64,000 bases of DNA from Mesobaculum littorinae (lineage in GTDB: Bacteria > Pseudomonadota > Alphaproteobacteria > Rhodobacterales > Rhodobacteraceae): positions 186,001 to 250,000 of the forward strand of contig NZ_RQXX01000002.1 of assembly GCF_004011175.1 (NCBI RefSeq), read 5' to 3'. Shown here in pieces: positions 1-8,885 of the stretch (position 1 is the first letter of the stretch; every line of letters begins with the position of its first letter). The notes under the pieces were generated by a model. That model was given only the letters and a program-made list of their open reading frames with translations, was not told the DNA's origin and did not search any database. A program made the position numbers and the translations under genes.

Positions 1-213
1 CCCGCCACGCGAGGTGTCGCGTGCCTGCTGATCGCGATAGGCCTGGTAGGCCATGTAGCCCATCGCGGCGAGACCCAGCTTGCCGCCCCTGCGCGGCCCG
101 CGGCGATACCCTCCGCCGCCCAGCATCGCCGCGGGTCCTAAGGATCCGCGGCGGCGCCCGCGTCCGGCCAACTTGTTGGCCAGCATGGTTCCGAGAATAC
201 GTTTGAGGCTCAT
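1..213 (-). CDS. Basic Gly/Arg-rich hypothetical protein, C-terminus cut off by the window edge
   Basis: Seventy-one codons read from an ATG at 211-213 to the window edge without a stop. The start is supported by an AAAGGA ribosome site about 8 bases upstream. The protein begins MSLKRILGTMLANKLAG and continues with Arg/Gly-rich sequence and an alanine/tyrosine stretch (GLAAMGYMAYQAY) that could begin a membrane or helical segment. The N-terminus loosely recalls TerB/DUF533-type proteins, but this is a guess because the diagnostic part lies outside the window. The alpha/beta hydrolase gene upstream is on the same strand, about 200 bases away, separated from it by a hairpin and a repeat element. 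Confidence 0.55.
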   Translation of the reverse strand, partial: MSLKRILGTMLANKLAGRGRRRGSLGPAAMLGGGGYRRGPRRGGKLGLAAMGYMAYQAYRDQQARDTSRGG

Positions 214-294
214 CAGCGGCGTCCTTTCGGGTTTCTCCGACAACTCGTGCCTGGCCCCGCCCGTTCCCCGGCCGCTTCCCCGCCCGTGCGCGCA

Positions 295-326
295 TTCTCC
301 TTTTCCGAAATACTCCCGCCGGAGGC
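295..326 (-). repeat. Dispersed repeat, class I copy A
   Basis: On the minus strand this reads GCCTCCGGCGGGAGTATTT followed by a purine-rich tail (GGAAAAGGAGAA). The same core occurs at 5197-5229 (+) and 21621-21652 (-). The core folds as a short CTCC/GGAG hairpin followed by a T-run, so it could act as a weak terminator. It lies between two minus-strand genes. Confidence 0.7.
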
Positions 327-329
327 ATC

Positions 330-348
330 GCGCCGCCGCAGGCGGCGC
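330..348 (-). terminator. Hairpin downstream of the alpha/beta hydrolase gene
   Basis: A perfect 8-bp stem (GCGCCGCC/GGCGGCGC) with a 3-base loop lies about 65 bases past the hydrolase stop codon. Next in the direction of transcription comes repeat copy A with its TATTT. There is no classical U-tract directly after the stem, so the terminator role is inferred. Confidence 0.35.
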
Positions 349-412
349 CACCGGGGACGCGCGCAGCAGGCGCCCGACTATCCGGCTCAGGCCACCAGCG
401 CAGGCCCCAGTC

Positions 413-1174
413 TCAGGCGTCGAGAAAGGCGCGCATCGACGCCTCGACCTCGCGCGGCTTCTCGGCGTGCAGCCAGTGTCCCGCCCCGGGGATCCTGGCA
501 AAGCGGGCCTTGGGAAACAGCCCGCGGATGCGGTCGCGGTGGGCGGGCAGGACATAGTCGCTCTCGCCCCCCGACAGGAACAGGGCGCCGCGCGGAAAGC
601 TGCCCTGCGGATCCGGCCAGCCGGTGATCGTCGCCATCTCGCGACCGAGAACGTCGAGGTTCAGCGTCCAGCATCCCTCGCGCCAGTCGAGCGATTGCAG
701 CAGGAACGCCCGCACGCCCCGGTCGCTTACGGTCCCGGCCAGCCGCGCATCGGCGTCCGAGCGGCTGCGCAGCCCCGCAAGATCCAGCCCGCGCATCGCC
801 TCGATCAGGTGCATCTGGCTGTGCTCATAGGCAACGGGGGCGATATCTGCCACGATCAGCCGGTGCACCAGTTCGGGGGCCGTCAGCGCCAGCATCATCG
901 CCGCCTTGCCGCCCATTGAATGGCCAAGCACGTCCCAGCCGTCTTCCGCGCCCTCCGCCTCGATCAGGTGAGCAAGGTCCGCCGCCATCGCCGCGTAATC
1001 ATGCGTGTCGGACCAGCCCGAGGCACCGTGGTTGCGCATGTCGACCGCGACCACCCGGCCACGGTCGCTCAGCCGCTTCTGGATCACGCCCCAGTTGCGC
1101 GCCGAGCCGAAGAGGCCCGGCACGATCAGCAGGGGCCGCCCGCCCGAGCCCGCCTCGACCCGGTGCAGCCGCAT
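413..1174 (-). CDS. Alpha/beta fold hydrolase (YbfF-like esterase)
   Basis: 253-residue alpha/beta hydrolase. The nucleophile elbow GHSMGG has Ser86. An acid residue sits in GESDYVLP, and the catalytic His is in GAGHWLHAEKP near the C-terminus. The HGASGWS region and the length fit the YbfF/haloperoxidase-like esterase family. The substrate cannot be told from sequence. The ATG at 1172-1174 overlaps the glyA stop as TGATG, so the two are probably translationally coupled; an in-frame start 33 bases further upstream lies inside glyA and is less likely. The gene ends before a hairpin and a dispersed repeat. Confidence 0.85.
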   Translation of the reverse strand: MRLHRVEAGSGGRPLLIVPGLFGSARNWGVIQKRLSDRGRVVAVDMRNHGASGWSDTHDYAAMAADLAHLIEAEGAEDGWDVLGHSMGGKAAMMLALTAPELVHRLIVADIAPVAYEHSQMHLIEAMRGLDLAGLRSRSDADARLAGTVSDRGVRAFLLQSLDWREGCWTLNLDVLGREMATITGWPDPQGSFPRGALFLSGGESDYVLPAHRDRIRGLFPKARFARIPGAGHWLHAEKPREVEASMRAFLDA

Positions 1175-2469
1175 CAGAGGTCGGGGTAAAGCGGGAAGAG
1201 CGCGCAAAGCTCGGAGACTTCGCCGCGCACCTTCTCTTCGACCGCGGCGTTGCCCTCGGCCCCGTTGGCAGCCAGCCCGTCGACCACCTCGGTGATCCAG
1301 CGCGCGATCTGCCGGAACTCGGCATCGCCGAAGCCGCGCGTGGTCCCGGCGGGCGACCCCAGCCGGATGCCGCTGGTGACGGTGGGCTTTTCGGGATCGA
1401 AGGGGATGCCGTTCTTGTTGCAGGTGATGTGCGCGCGCCCCAGCGCCTTTTCGGTCAGGTCGCCGGTCACGCCCTTGGGGCGCAGGTCGACCAGCATCAC
1501 GTGGCTGTCGGTGCCGCCGGTGACGATGTCCAGCCCGCCCTTGATCAGCTCGTCGGCCAGCGCCTGCGCGTTCACCACGACCTGCTCTTGGTAGGTCTTG
1601 AACTCGGGCCGCAGCGCCTCGCCGAAGGCCACGGCCTTGCCGGCAATGACATGCATCAGCGGACCGCCCTGGATGCCGGGGAAGATGGCCGAATTGATCT
1701 TCTTGGCGATCGCCTCGTCGTCGGTCAGGATCATGCCGCCGCGGGGGCCGCGCAGGGTCTTGTGGGTGGTGGTCGTCGCGACATGGGCATGCGGAAAGGG
1801 CGAGGGGTAGATGCCCGCCGCCACAAGGCCCGCGAAATGCGCCATGTCGACGATCAGGTAGGCGCCGACGCTGTCGGCGATCTCACGCATCCGGGCGAAA
1901 TCGATGATCCGCGGAATGGCCGAGCCGCCGGCGATGATCGCCTTGGGGCTATGTTCGGCAGCCAGTGTCGCGATCTGCTCGTAATCGATCTGGCTGTCCT
2001 GCCGGCGCACGCCGTATTGCACGGCGTTGAACCACTTGCCCGACTGGTTGGGCTTGGCGCCGTGGGTCAGGTGCCCGCCGGCATCCAGGCTCATCCCCAG
2101 GATGGTGTCGCCCGGCTGCAGCAGCGCGGTATAGACGCCCTGGTTGGCCTGGCTGCCCGAGTTCGGCTGCACGTTGGCGAACCCGCAGCCGAAGAGTTGC
2201 TTGGCCCGGTCGATCGCCAGCGTCTCGGCGATGTCGACGAACTGGCAGCCGCCGTAGTAGCGCTTGCCCGGGTAGCCCTCGGCGTACTTGTTGGTCATCA
2301 CCGACCCCTGCGCCTCCATCACGGCGGCCGAGACGATGTTCTCCGACGCGATCAGCTCGATCTCGTCGCGCTGGCGACCCAGTTCCTTGCGGATCGCGTC
2401 ATGGATTTCGGGGTCGCGGCTGGACAGAGGTTCGGAAAAGAAGCCGGTGTCGCGGTGAGTGGCGTTCAT
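1174..2469 (-). CDS. glyA: Serine hydroxymethyltransferase
   Basis: 431 residues, full length for SHMT, which interconverts serine and glycine with transfer of a one-carbon unit to tetrahydrofolate in the cytosol. The PLP-binding lysine is Lys237 in [14 protein letters not shown]. The N-terminal IASENIVS and the [11 protein letters not shown] substrate/cofactor motifs are present, as is the family motif [17 protein letters not shown] near the C-terminus. The stop overlaps the start of the hydrolase gene by one base. The upstream region is shared with the divergent nadK gene. Confidence 0.97.
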   Translation of the reverse strand: MNATHRDTGFFSEPLSSRDPEIHDAIRKELGRQRDEIELIASENIVSAAVMEAQGSVMTNKYAEGYPGKRYYGGCQFVDIAETLAIDRAKQLFGCGFANVQPNSGSQANQGVYTALLQPGDTILGMSLDAGGHLTHGAKPNQSGKWFNAVQYGVRRQDSQIDYEQIATLAAEHSPKAIIAGGSAIPRIIDFARMREIADSVGAYLIVDMAHFAGLVAAGIYPSPFPHAHVATTTTHKTLRGPRGGMILTDDEAIAKKINSAIFPGIQGGPLMHVIAGKAVAFGEALRPEFKTYQEQVVVNAQALADELIKGGLDIVTGGTDSHVMLVDLRPKGVTGDLTEKALGRAHITCNKNGIPFDPEKPTVTSGIRLGSPAGTTRGFGDAEFRQIARWITEVVDGLAANGAEGNAAVEEKVRGEVSELCALFPLYPDL

Positions 2470-2804
2470 GGGGGCGATCCTTCCATGGGACGGTCAGGGA
2501 TGCGCGGTCTATAGGGGATCGCCCGGTGCGGCAAAAGCCTTGATGCGTCATCCTGCGGGCGAAACGCGGCAGACAGGCACGCCGCGGGCGTGCGAACCAG
2601 CCTTTGCCTGGTCTCTCGCTGGTCCCGTCTTTGCGCACGGGGCCCGCGCGCGGCCTCCGCGCATCCGGCCAGGCCACCGCGGAATCGTCGCGCCGCCGGT
2701 GCCGACCCCGGACGCGGGCCACCGGATCACCGACACGCCTTGTCTTTCGGCGCTGAACTTGCATGTTGAGCACGGCGCTTGGAGCCGCACCAGAGGGAGG
2801 AGCT
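2470..2804. other. Divergent intergenic region between glyA and nadK
   Basis: 335 bases without a convincing gene. It must carry the promoters for glyA (-) and nadK (+). A possible glyA promoter is listed separately. I recognise no riboswitch: no glycine or SAM/SAH aptamer core could be made out by eye. The ribosome site for nadK (GGGAGGAG) lies at its right end. Confidence 0.6.
2508..2535 (-). promoter_or_regulatory. Possible sigma70-type promoter of glyA
   Basis: On the minus strand TATAGA (2508-2513) lies 16 bases after TTTGCC (2530-2535), giving a leader of about 30-40 bases before the glyA ATG. The -10 match is good and the -35 weak. Prediction by eye only. Confidence 0.3.
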
Positions 2805-3566
2805 ATGGCGCCGAGGATCGCCTTCATGGCCAGCCGGGCGCGGGTCGCCCAGGATGCCGCCGCGCAGCTGGCCGACCGCTATCACGCGGTGCCGCCCGAA
2901 GAGGCCGACGTGATCGTCGCGCTGGGTGGCGACGGCTTCATGTTGCAGACCCTGCACGGGACGATGCACCTCGACACCCCGGTATACGGGATGAACTGCG
3001 GCACCATCGGGTTTCTGATGAACGAATTCGACGACGCCCATCTCGAAGCGCGGCTCGAGGCGGCGAACCTCGAAATCGTCCATCCCCTATCGATGGAGGC
3101 CGCGGGCGCCGACGGGCGCCTGCACAAGGCGCTCGCGATCAACGAGGTCTCGCTGCTGCGCGCGGGTCCGCAGGCGGCCAAGCTTCGCATCTCGGTCGAC
3201 GGGACGGTCCGGATGGAGGAGCTGGTCTGCGACGGCGCGCTGGTGGCGACACCGGCGGGGTCGACGGCCTACAACTACTCGGCGCACGGGCCGATCCTTC
3301 CCATCGGCGCCGACGTTCTGGCTCTGACCGCGATGGCCGCGTTCCGTCCCCGGCGCTGGCGCGGGGCGCTGTTGCCGCAGCAGGCCGCGGTCCGCTTCGA
3401 CGTGCTGGAGCATGAAAAGCGGCCCGTGATGGCTGACGCCGACAGCCGCTCGGTCCGCGACGTGCTCTGGGTCGAGATCCGCAGCGAGCCCGAGGTCGTG
3501 CATCGCCTGCTTTTCGACCCCGGCCATGGGCTGGAAGAGCGGCTGATCCGCGAACAGTTCACCTGA
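2805..3566 (+). CDS. nadK: NAD kinase
   Basis: 253 residues, ATP-dependent phosphorylation of NAD to NADP. The catalytic GGDG motif is at residues 41-44. The NAD-binding region with [12 protein letters not shown] and the glycine-rich [13 protein letters not shown] segment are both present, as expected for the short bacterial NadK form. The ATG at 2805 is chosen because a strong GGGAGGAG ribosome site sits directly before it; an in-frame ATG 42 bases upstream lacks one. Transcribed divergently from glyA and apparently monocistronic. Confidence 0.95.
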   Translation: MAPRIAFMASRARVAQDAAAQLADRYHAVPPEEADVIVALGGDGFMLQTLHGTMHLDTPVYGMNCGTIGFLMNEFDDAHLEARLEAANLEIVHPLSMEAAGADGRLHKALAINEVSLLRAGPQAAKLRISVDGTVRMEELVCDGALVATPAGSTAYNYSAHGPILPIGADVLALTAMAAFRPRRWRGALLPQQAAVRFDVLEHEKRPVMADADSRSVRDVLWVEIRSEPEVVHRLLFDPGHGLEERLIREQFT

Positions 3567-3835
3567 CCGGCGGTGGCAGGGCGCGCCGGGTCTGACCTGC
3601 GGCTCTGGCCCCGCCCGTCCCGTCAGGCAGACCGCCCCGCCGGTTCGCCAGACAGCCCCTCCTGCGCGGGGCATCCGCGCATTATCCGTTGCGATCCCGC
3701 GTCGATCACTCTGGCGTGAGAGATGTCGATTCCTGACCGCGGTGTCGAAAACAGAGGCGGGGGCCCGTGGGACGTGATGCAGGATGGGGGCGAGGGCCGG
3801 GCATGGCGCCCGGCTCCGCACCAAGGACAAGTGTC

Positions 3836-3895
3836 ATGGCCGACAAGAAAGAGCCGAAGAAAGCCCCCTCGAAACCGGGATCGAAGGGCAAGTAA
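3836..3895 (+). CDS. Candidate 19-residue lysine-rich small protein
   Basis: An ATG with an AAGGACA ribosome-site-like sequence 8 bases upstream opens a 19-codon frame, MADKKEPKKAPSKPGSKGK. Seven of the 19 residues are lysine, with four prolines and no hydrophobic core, so the product would be disordered and very basic. The stop is followed within 11 bases by a strong GC hairpin ending in TTT, giving the layout of a complete mini-gene. No family is recognised. The frame could be chance, but the combination of ribosome site, frame and terminator is suggestive. Confidence 0.4.
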   Translation: MADKKEPKKAPSKPGSKGK

Positions 3896-4609
3896 CCCCA
3901 TCCGGGGCGCCCGGGGCCGCATCCCCGCACCCGGGCGCCTTTCGAGAACTTCGCATCTCATGCAGATCCCGCGATGCCGGCCAAGAGGCTCCGGGCCGCG
4001 CCGTCATCATACGCCCACAACGATTGATCCACCGCAGCCGGGTCGCCGTCCGGGCGCTCCATCCCAGCAGCGCATCAGCCCCGGCCCGGGCGCAGGCCGC
4101 GGTGCCCTCCGCCGCGATATGCCCCTATAGGGCGTTCCAAGCTACGGCTCCGGAACGCCCGTCTGGTCCGTTCGTAAGGCAGAAATGTCGCGAAAAGCAG
4201 CTCGCCTTTTTAGGGCATCTCGTTCATAAAAATCGCGCCGCATCGGGGCACCATGATAAGTGGCGGCGGTCTCTGTCGTGACGCGCCAAGTCACGGCAGC
4301 GAGGTGCATCAGGTCGGCCGGCGCGGCGTATCTTCGCGCGTCGGATGCCGTTTCTGTTCCGTGCGCCAGCGCCCGCGGCCTCAGCGATACCGTCCCGATC
4401 ATGACCGAGAAGCCGACAGGTCGTCCGTCTCTGTCCACGGGGGCAGGGCGCACCTCCGACGACGTGCCATCGGAAAGCGCCAGCAGGGCGAAATCAGGTA
4501 GGACACGGCCCCCATGCCCCTCAGCGCCCTCCCTAGGACGGTAACGCCCGGGGTTGTCGGAGCCAAGCCGCGCGATACCCTCAGCCTACCTTGATCAAGG
4601 ACGCGTCCC
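3896..4609. other. Long intergenic stretch with one inverted repeat
   Basis: About 700 bases with no gene I can defend. It begins with the terminator above. A 9-bp inverted repeat (4130-4138 with 4152-4160, GGGCGTTCC/GGAACGCCC) follows. Bases 4170-4260 are noticeably AT-richer than the surroundings. A minus-strand frame of about 103 codons (4142-4453, GTG start) ends inside the loop of that repeat, but it has no clear ribosome site and no recognisable domain. An overlapping plus-strand frame (4260-4544) is equally unconvincing. Confidence 0.5.
3906..3942 (+). terminator. Rho-independent-type terminator after the 19-residue frame
   Basis: Perfect 10-bp inverted repeat GGCGCCCGGG (3906-3915) and CCCGGGCGCC (3930-3939) with a 14-base loop, followed by TTT. 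It faces the plus strand. Confidence 0.55.
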
Positions 4610-5164
4610 ATGAACCGCTTCTTCCTTCGGCTCTTCCGGGGTATCGGCCGCGGTGCCGGCCGCGGTGCCGGTCGCGCCGCCATCGGACCGGTCTGCCTCA
4701 GCGCTGCTGGGGCATTTCTGTCCGGCAGCCTCCCGGCCGCGGCCGAGGCCTGGCGGGTCATCGACACGCAGGGCCGCGCGGGGGCGGAGGTCTGCCCGGT
4801 CGATGGCCCTACGTCGCGGGAAACCTTCTGCTTTGCGCTTGCTTGCAGCCCGGGCGGCCCCCCGGGGTTCGAGATCCGTACCTGGGGTCTGACCCTTCCT
4901 GCCGAAAGCTATGCCATCGAGATCGGCATCGACGGCGCTCGCGCGGGTTTGCTGCCGATGACCCCCCTGGCGGAGGGTGAGGAGACCGTCCTGCGGTCGG
5001 ACTGGCGCGGTGATGCGGATGCGGCGCTGGCAGAGGCGATGCGGCGGGGCGGCGCGGCGACGCTCAACATCGATCTGGGGTACTTCGCCTTTGCCCAGCC
5101 CCTGTCGCTCGACGGCTCCGCCGTCGCACTCGAGAAGGCTCTTGGCATGTGCCGCACACCCTGA
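4610..5164 (+). CDS. Secreted hypothetical protein
   Basis: 184 residues of unknown function. A basic N-terminus with a GRGAGRGAGR stretch precedes a hydrophobic segment ending SLPAAAEA, which looks like a Sec signal peptide cleaved near residue 47, so the mature protein is probably periplasmic. The mature part has cysteines in AEVCPVDG, ETFCFALACSP and GMCRTP (the last five residues), compatible with disulfides. The Arg/Gly stretch comes from a tandem 12-base repeat (GGCCGCGGTGCC, two exact copies). Monocistronic and convergent with the malic enzyme gene. Confidence 0.75.
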   Translation: MNRFFLRLFRGIGRGAGRGAGRAAIGPVCLSAAGAFLSGSLPAAAEAWRVIDTQGRAGAEVCPVDGPTSRETFCFALACSPGGPPGFEIRTWGLTLPAESYAIEIGIDGARAGLLPMTPLAEGEETVLRSDWRGDADAALAEAMRRGGAATLNIDLGYFAFAQPLSLDGSAVALEKALGMCRTP

Positions 5165-5196
5165 TCCGACCCGGGCGCGTGCCGCCGGCTGTTGAC

Positions 5197-5229
5197 GCCT
5201 CCGGCGGGAGTATTTTGGAAGAGAAGAAG
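5197..5229 (+). repeat. Dispersed repeat, class I copy B
   Basis: GCCTCCGGCGGGAGTATTT plus a purine tail (GGAAGAGAAGAAG), directly after the secreted protein gene. It forms an inverted pair with the class II copy at 5238-5288, the two lying tail to tail in a convergent intergenic region. Confidence 0.75.
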
Positions 5230-5237
5230 CTGACCGT

Positions 5238-5288
5238 TTCTTCTTTTTATAAATACTCCACGGGGGTGCGGGGGTGTGAAACCCCCGC
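5238..5288 (-). repeat. Dispersed repeat, class II copy B'
   Basis: On the minus strand it starts with a hairpin (GCGGGGGT, 5-base loop, ACCCCCGC), then ACCCCCGTGGAGTATTT, then an AAAAAGAAGAA tail. The same plan occurs at 21415-21464 (+) and 59431-59481 (-). It lies just past the malic enzyme stop, where it could terminate that transcript. Confidence 0.7.
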
Positions 5289-5315
5289 GGCGCGCGGATC
5301 GTGTCCGCGCCGCCC

Positions 5316-7595
5316 TCAGCCGTAATGTGCCACCGGCGTGCCCGCCAGCGCGGACATGTTGAGAAGTCCGCGCGCGGTGATCGACGAGGTCACGATGTGG
5401 GCGCGGTTGCCCATGCCCATGAGGATTGGACCGACCTCGAGCCCGCCGGCCTTCATCTTCAGGATGTTCCGCACGCCCGAGGCCGCGTCGGAATTGGCGA
5501 AGACCAGCACGTTCGCGGCGCCCTCGAAGCGCGAGTTCGGGAAAATGCGGTCGCGCAGGTCTTGGTTCAGCGCCGCGTCGGTATGCATCTCACCCTCGTA
5601 GAGGAAATCGCGCGGCGCGGCGTCGAGCAGGGCCAGCGCGGCCCGCATCCGCCGGCCGCTTTCGCAATCGAGGTTGCCGAACTGCGAATGCGAGCAGAGC
5701 GCGATCTTGGGCTGCAGCCCGAAGCGCCGGACATGGCGGGCGGCTCCGATCACGGTTTCGGCAAGCTGTTCGGGCGTCGGCTCCTGGTGGACATGCGTGT
5801 CGGCGACAAACAGCGGCCCGTCCTCGAGGATCATCAGCGACAGCGCGGCGACGGGGCGCAGCGTCTCGGTCCCCAGCACCTGCCGGATGTAGTTGAGGTG
5901 CCACAGGTACTGCCCGAAGGTGCCGCAGATCATGCTGTCGGCCTCGCCTCTGTGCACCATCACCGCGGCGATGGCCGTGGTATTGGTGCGCATGATGGCG
6001 CGGGCCAGGTCCGGGGTCACGCCGCTGCGGGCCATGATGCCGTGATAGGTGGTCCAGTAGTCACGGTAACGGGGGTCGTTCTCGGGGTTCACGATCTCGA
6101 AGTCGACGCCCGGGCGGATCGGCAGACCGGCGCGTTCGGCGCGCGAGGCGATAACCTCGGGCCGGCCGATCAGGATCGGCGATTCCGTCGTCTCTTCCAG
6201 CATTGCCTGTGCGGCGCGCAGCACCCGCTCATCCTCGCCCTCGGCGAAGACGATGCGCCGTGTTGCGGTCGCGGCAGCGTCGAAGACCGGGCGCATGAGC
6301 AGCGTCGACTTGAACACCTGCGCGTCGAGCGACCGCTTGTAGGCCTCGAGATCCTCGATCGGGCGGGTCGCGACGCCGGTTTCCATCGCGGCCTTTGCCA
6401 CGGCGCTGGCCACCACGCCCATCAGGCGCGGGTCGAAGGGCTTGGGGATCAGGTAGTCTCGGCCGAAGACCATGGGCTCGCCCTGGTAGGCTGCCGCGGC
6501 CTCGGCGCTGGTGGTGGCGCGGGCGAGGGCGGCGATGCCCTCGATACAGGCGATCTTCATCTCGTCGTTGATCGTCGTCGCGCCGACGTCCAGAGCGCCG
6601 CGGAAGATGAAGGGGAAGCACAGGACGTTGTTGACCTGGTTGGGATAGTCCGACCGCCCCGTGGCGATGATCGCCCCGGGGGCCGCGGCCTGGGCCACCT
6701 CGGGCACGATTTCGGGGTTGGGGTTGGCCAGCGCGAAGAGGATCGGGTCGAGCGCCATTTTCGCGACCATGTCCGAGGTCAGCACGTTCGGTCCGGAAAG
6801 CCCCAGGAACAGGTCAGCCCCCTCGACCACGTCGGCCAGAGCCCGCGGGCCGCCGGGCTGGGCATAGGCGGCCTTCTGCGGCGTCATCTCGGCTTCGCGG
6901 CCCTCGTGCACCAGCCCGTGCAGGTCGCACAGCCAGATATTCTCGCGCTTCACGCCGAGCTTCACCAGCATGTCGAGGCAGGCGATCCCGGCAGCGCCGC
7001 CGCCTGTCGACACGACCTTGATCTGGTCGAAGCTCTTGCCGGCCACGTGCAGCGCGTTGGTCGCCGCGGCGCCCACCACGATGGCGGTACCGTGCTGGTC
7101 GTCGTGGAAGACGGGGATGTTCATCCGCTCGCGGCAGATCTTCTCGACGATGAAGCAGTCCGGCGCCTTGATGTCCTCGAGGTTGATGGCCCCGAAGGTG
7201 GGCTCCAGCGCGCAGACGATCTCGGCCAGTTTCTCGGGGTCGGTTTCGCCCAGCTCGATGTCGAAGCAGTCGATATTGGCGAATTTCTTGAAGAGCACCG
7301 CCTTGCCCTCCATCACCGGTTTGGAGGCCAGCGCGCCGATATTGCCCAGGCCCAGCACCGCGGTCCCGTTCGACACAACCGCTACAAGGTTCCCGCGCGA
7401 GGTATAATCGCGGGCGGTCTGCGGGTCGGCCTTGATCTCAAGGCAGGCCTCGGCGACGCCCGGCGAATAGGCGCGCGAGAGGTCGCGGCCATTGGCCAGC
7501 GGCTTGGTGGCGCGCACCTCAAGTTTCCCGGGCTTCGGATGTGCGTGGTAATCCAGCGCCGCCTGGCGCAGCGCCTCGTTACGTTCGGTGCTCAT
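5316..7595 (-). CDS. maeB: NADP-dependent malic enzyme with C-terminal phosphotransacetylase-like domain
   Basis: 759 residues, the MaeB type typical of alphaproteobacteria; it decarboxylates malate to pyruvate with reduction of NADP. The malic domain (about residues 20-150) carries [12 protein letters not shown]. The nucleotide-binding domain (about 165-400) carries [15 protein letters not shown]. From about residue 440 to the end there is a phosphotransacetylase-like domain, which in this family is thought to be regulatory rather than catalytic. Single gene followed by the paired repeats. It supports gluconeogenesis and NADPH supply on C4 acids. Confidence 0.95.
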   Translation of the reverse strand: MSTERNEALRQAALDYHAHPKPGKLEVRATKPLANGRDLSRAYSPGVAEACLEIKADPQTARDYTSRGNLVAVVSNGTAVLGLGNIGALASKPVMEGKAVLFKKFANIDCFDIELGETDPEKLAEIVCALEPTFGAINLEDIKAPDCFIVEKICRERMNIPVFHDDQHGTAIVVGAAATNALHVAGKSFDQIKVVSTGGGAAGIACLDMLVKLGVKRENIWLCDLHGLVHEGREAEMTPQKAAYAQPGGPRALADVVEGADLFLGLSGPNVLTSDMVAKMALDPILFALANPNPEIVPEVAQAAAPGAIIATGRSDYPNQVNNVLCFPFIFRGALDVGATTINDEMKIACIEGIAALARATTSAEAAAAYQGEPMVFGRDYLIPKPFDPRLMGVVASAVAKAAMETGVATRPIEDLEAYKRSLDAQVFKSTLLMRPVFDAAATATRRIVFAEGEDERVLRAAQAMLEETTESPILIGRPEVIASRAERAGLPIRPGVDFEIVNPENDPRYRDYWTTYHGIMARSGVTPDLARAIMRTNTTAIAAVMVHRGEADSMICGTFGQYLWHLNYIRQVLGTETLRPVAALSLMILEDGPLFVADTHVHQEPTPEQLAETVIGAARHVRRFGLQPKIALCSHSQFGNLDCESGRRMRAALALLDAAPRDFLYEGEMHTDAALNQDLRDRIFPNSRFEGAANVLVFANSDAASGVRNILKMKAGGLEVGPILMGMGNRAHIVTSSITARGLLNMSALAGTPVAHYG

Positions 7596-7784
7596 GTGAA
7601 CCTGCCTATCGGATGCTCTTAAGCGTCCGATAGCGGATCGCGGGGGCAGGGGAAAGCACGGCTCCTGCCGCAGTGCAGCACGAAGTGGGCGACGCTGCTG
7701 CCGGGTGAGGTTTGGCCAAGGGCCTTTTGCCGGCGGAGCCTTGCGGGCCCCGCCGGGCGTCTTGCTGCGGCGGGCGGGCGGGGG

Positions 7785-8024
7785 TCAGTTGCCGCGGCCG
7801 GTCTTTTCCTGCAACTCGTCAATCCGGCGCGAGGCGTCGGCCTTCGAAAGGTCGGGGTCGAACTCGACCCCCGCCTCCTGCGACAAGGTTTCGAGGTAGG
7901 AGGCCTGTGCCCCGGTCATCGGCTCGCCCCCCGTAGTCCAGTCTTCGACGGGCTTGTCGGCGTTCCCGGGCGTGTCGGTCTTGGGATGTTCGGTCGCGGT
8001 GTCAGGCGTGTCTTGCGTGCTCAT
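7785..8024 (-). CDS. DUF3072 family small protein
   Basis: 79 residues. The C-terminal half, MTGAQASYLETLSQEAG followed by DLSKADASRRIDELQ, is the DUF3072 core, which predicts a short helix-turn-helix-like fold of unknown function. The N-terminal half is acidic, Thr/Pro-rich and probably disordered. GGAGA ribosome site upstream. A second member of the family (8131-8340) lies 106 bases upstream on the same strand, so the pair probably arose by duplication. It lies upstream of maeB, separated by about 190 bases. Confidence 0.8.
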   Translation of the reverse strand: MSTQDTPDTATEHPKTDTPGNADKPVEDWTTGGEPMTGAQASYLETLSQEAGVEFDPDLSKADASRRIDELQEKTGRGN

Positions 8025-8130
8025 CAGGCTGTCTCCGTTGTTTGTTCGTATAATGTTCCGTCCGGAAAAAGGTTCCCGTCGCCCGCGAATGGCCGGTGCC
8101 GCGGTCCTTTCGCGCGGGCGGACATCACCC

Positions 8131-8340
8131 TCAGCCTTTGGCCTTCAGCTCCTCGATCCGCGCGGCGGCGGCGTCCTGGGTGAGACTTTGGTCAAAGGCC
8201 TCGCCGTGTTCCTTGCTCAGCGCGGCCAGCTCATCGGCCTGTTCCGAGGTCATGGGCGCGTCGTCCTTGCCCGTGTCGGCGGTGGCGAAGGCGCCGGCGG
8301 GGCTGGCGGCGACGGCCAGCGGGTCGTTCTTGTCGCTCAT
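8131..8340 (-). CDS. DUF3072 family small protein (paralogue)
   Basis: 69 residues. MTSEQADELAALSKEHG and LTQDAAAARIEELKAKG align position by position with the core of the neighbouring DUF3072 protein (M-T-x-x-Q and R-I-x-E-L). The N-terminal 30 residues are low complexity. A very good AGGAGG ribosome site precedes the ATG, suggesting strong translation. Function unknown. Confidence 0.8.
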   Translation of the reverse strand: MSDKNDPLAVAASPAGAFATADTGKDDAPMTSEQADELAALSKEHGEAFDQSLTQDAAAARIEELKAKG

Positions 8341-8484
8341 GGCTTATCCTCCTGATCCTTTGGGAAACGAGCGGCCGGGGGGCGGAGTTCCGCAGGGTCC
8401 GGGCGCGCGCGGGGGATCTGGGGCCTTGCCCTTGGCGCCGGCATTGCCCACCATGTTCGCCACATCATTCGGAGAGCCGCCCCC

Positions 8485-8877
8485 ATGTCGCTGATCGACG
8501 CCGCGCGCGAGGTGCGCGAAAACGCCTATGCCCCCTATTCCCGGTTCAAGGTGGGGGCCGCGCTGCGGACCGAGGCGGGCAATGTCTACAGGGGCGTCAA
8601 CGTGGAAAACGTGGCCTATCCCGAAGGCACCTGCGCCGAGGCTGGCGCGATCGCGGCGATGGTCGCGGCGGGCGAGACCCGGTTCACCGAATGCGCCGTG
8701 ATCGCCGACAGCCCCGACCCGGTTCCGCCCTGCGGCGGCTGCCGCCAGAAGCTGGCCGAATTCGCCGCGCCGGGGGCCCGGGTGACGCTGGCCACGACCT
8801 CGGGCAAGGAGCTGGTGATGACGGTGCCCGAGCTTCTGCCCGGGGCCTTCACCGCCGACCACATGGACGGGGCCTGA
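8485..8877 (+). CDS. cdd: Cytidine deaminase
   Basis: 130 residues, the short homotetrameric Cdd form that deaminates cytidine and deoxycytidine to (deoxy)uridine. The active-site zinc ligands are Cys50 in TCAEAGA and Cys83/Cys86 in PPCGGCRQ; Glu52 is the proton shuttle. Ribosome site GGAGAG before the ATG. First gene of a five-gene nucleoside salvage operon; deoA follows 8 bases after the stop. Confidence 0.95.
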   Translation: MSLIDAAREVRENAYAPYSRFKVGAALRTEAGNVYRGVNVENVAYPEGTCAEAGAIAAMVAAGETRFTECAVIADSPDPVPPCGGCRQKLAEFAAPGARVTLATTSGKELVMTVPELLPGAFTADHMDGA

Positions 8878-8885
8878 GGGCCGCG

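Noticed and set aside
4142-4453. Minus-strand frame of 103 codons
   Set aside because: GTG start without a ribosome site, no recognisable domain, and the stop lies in the loop of an inverted repeat; mentioned only as part of the intergenic stretch.
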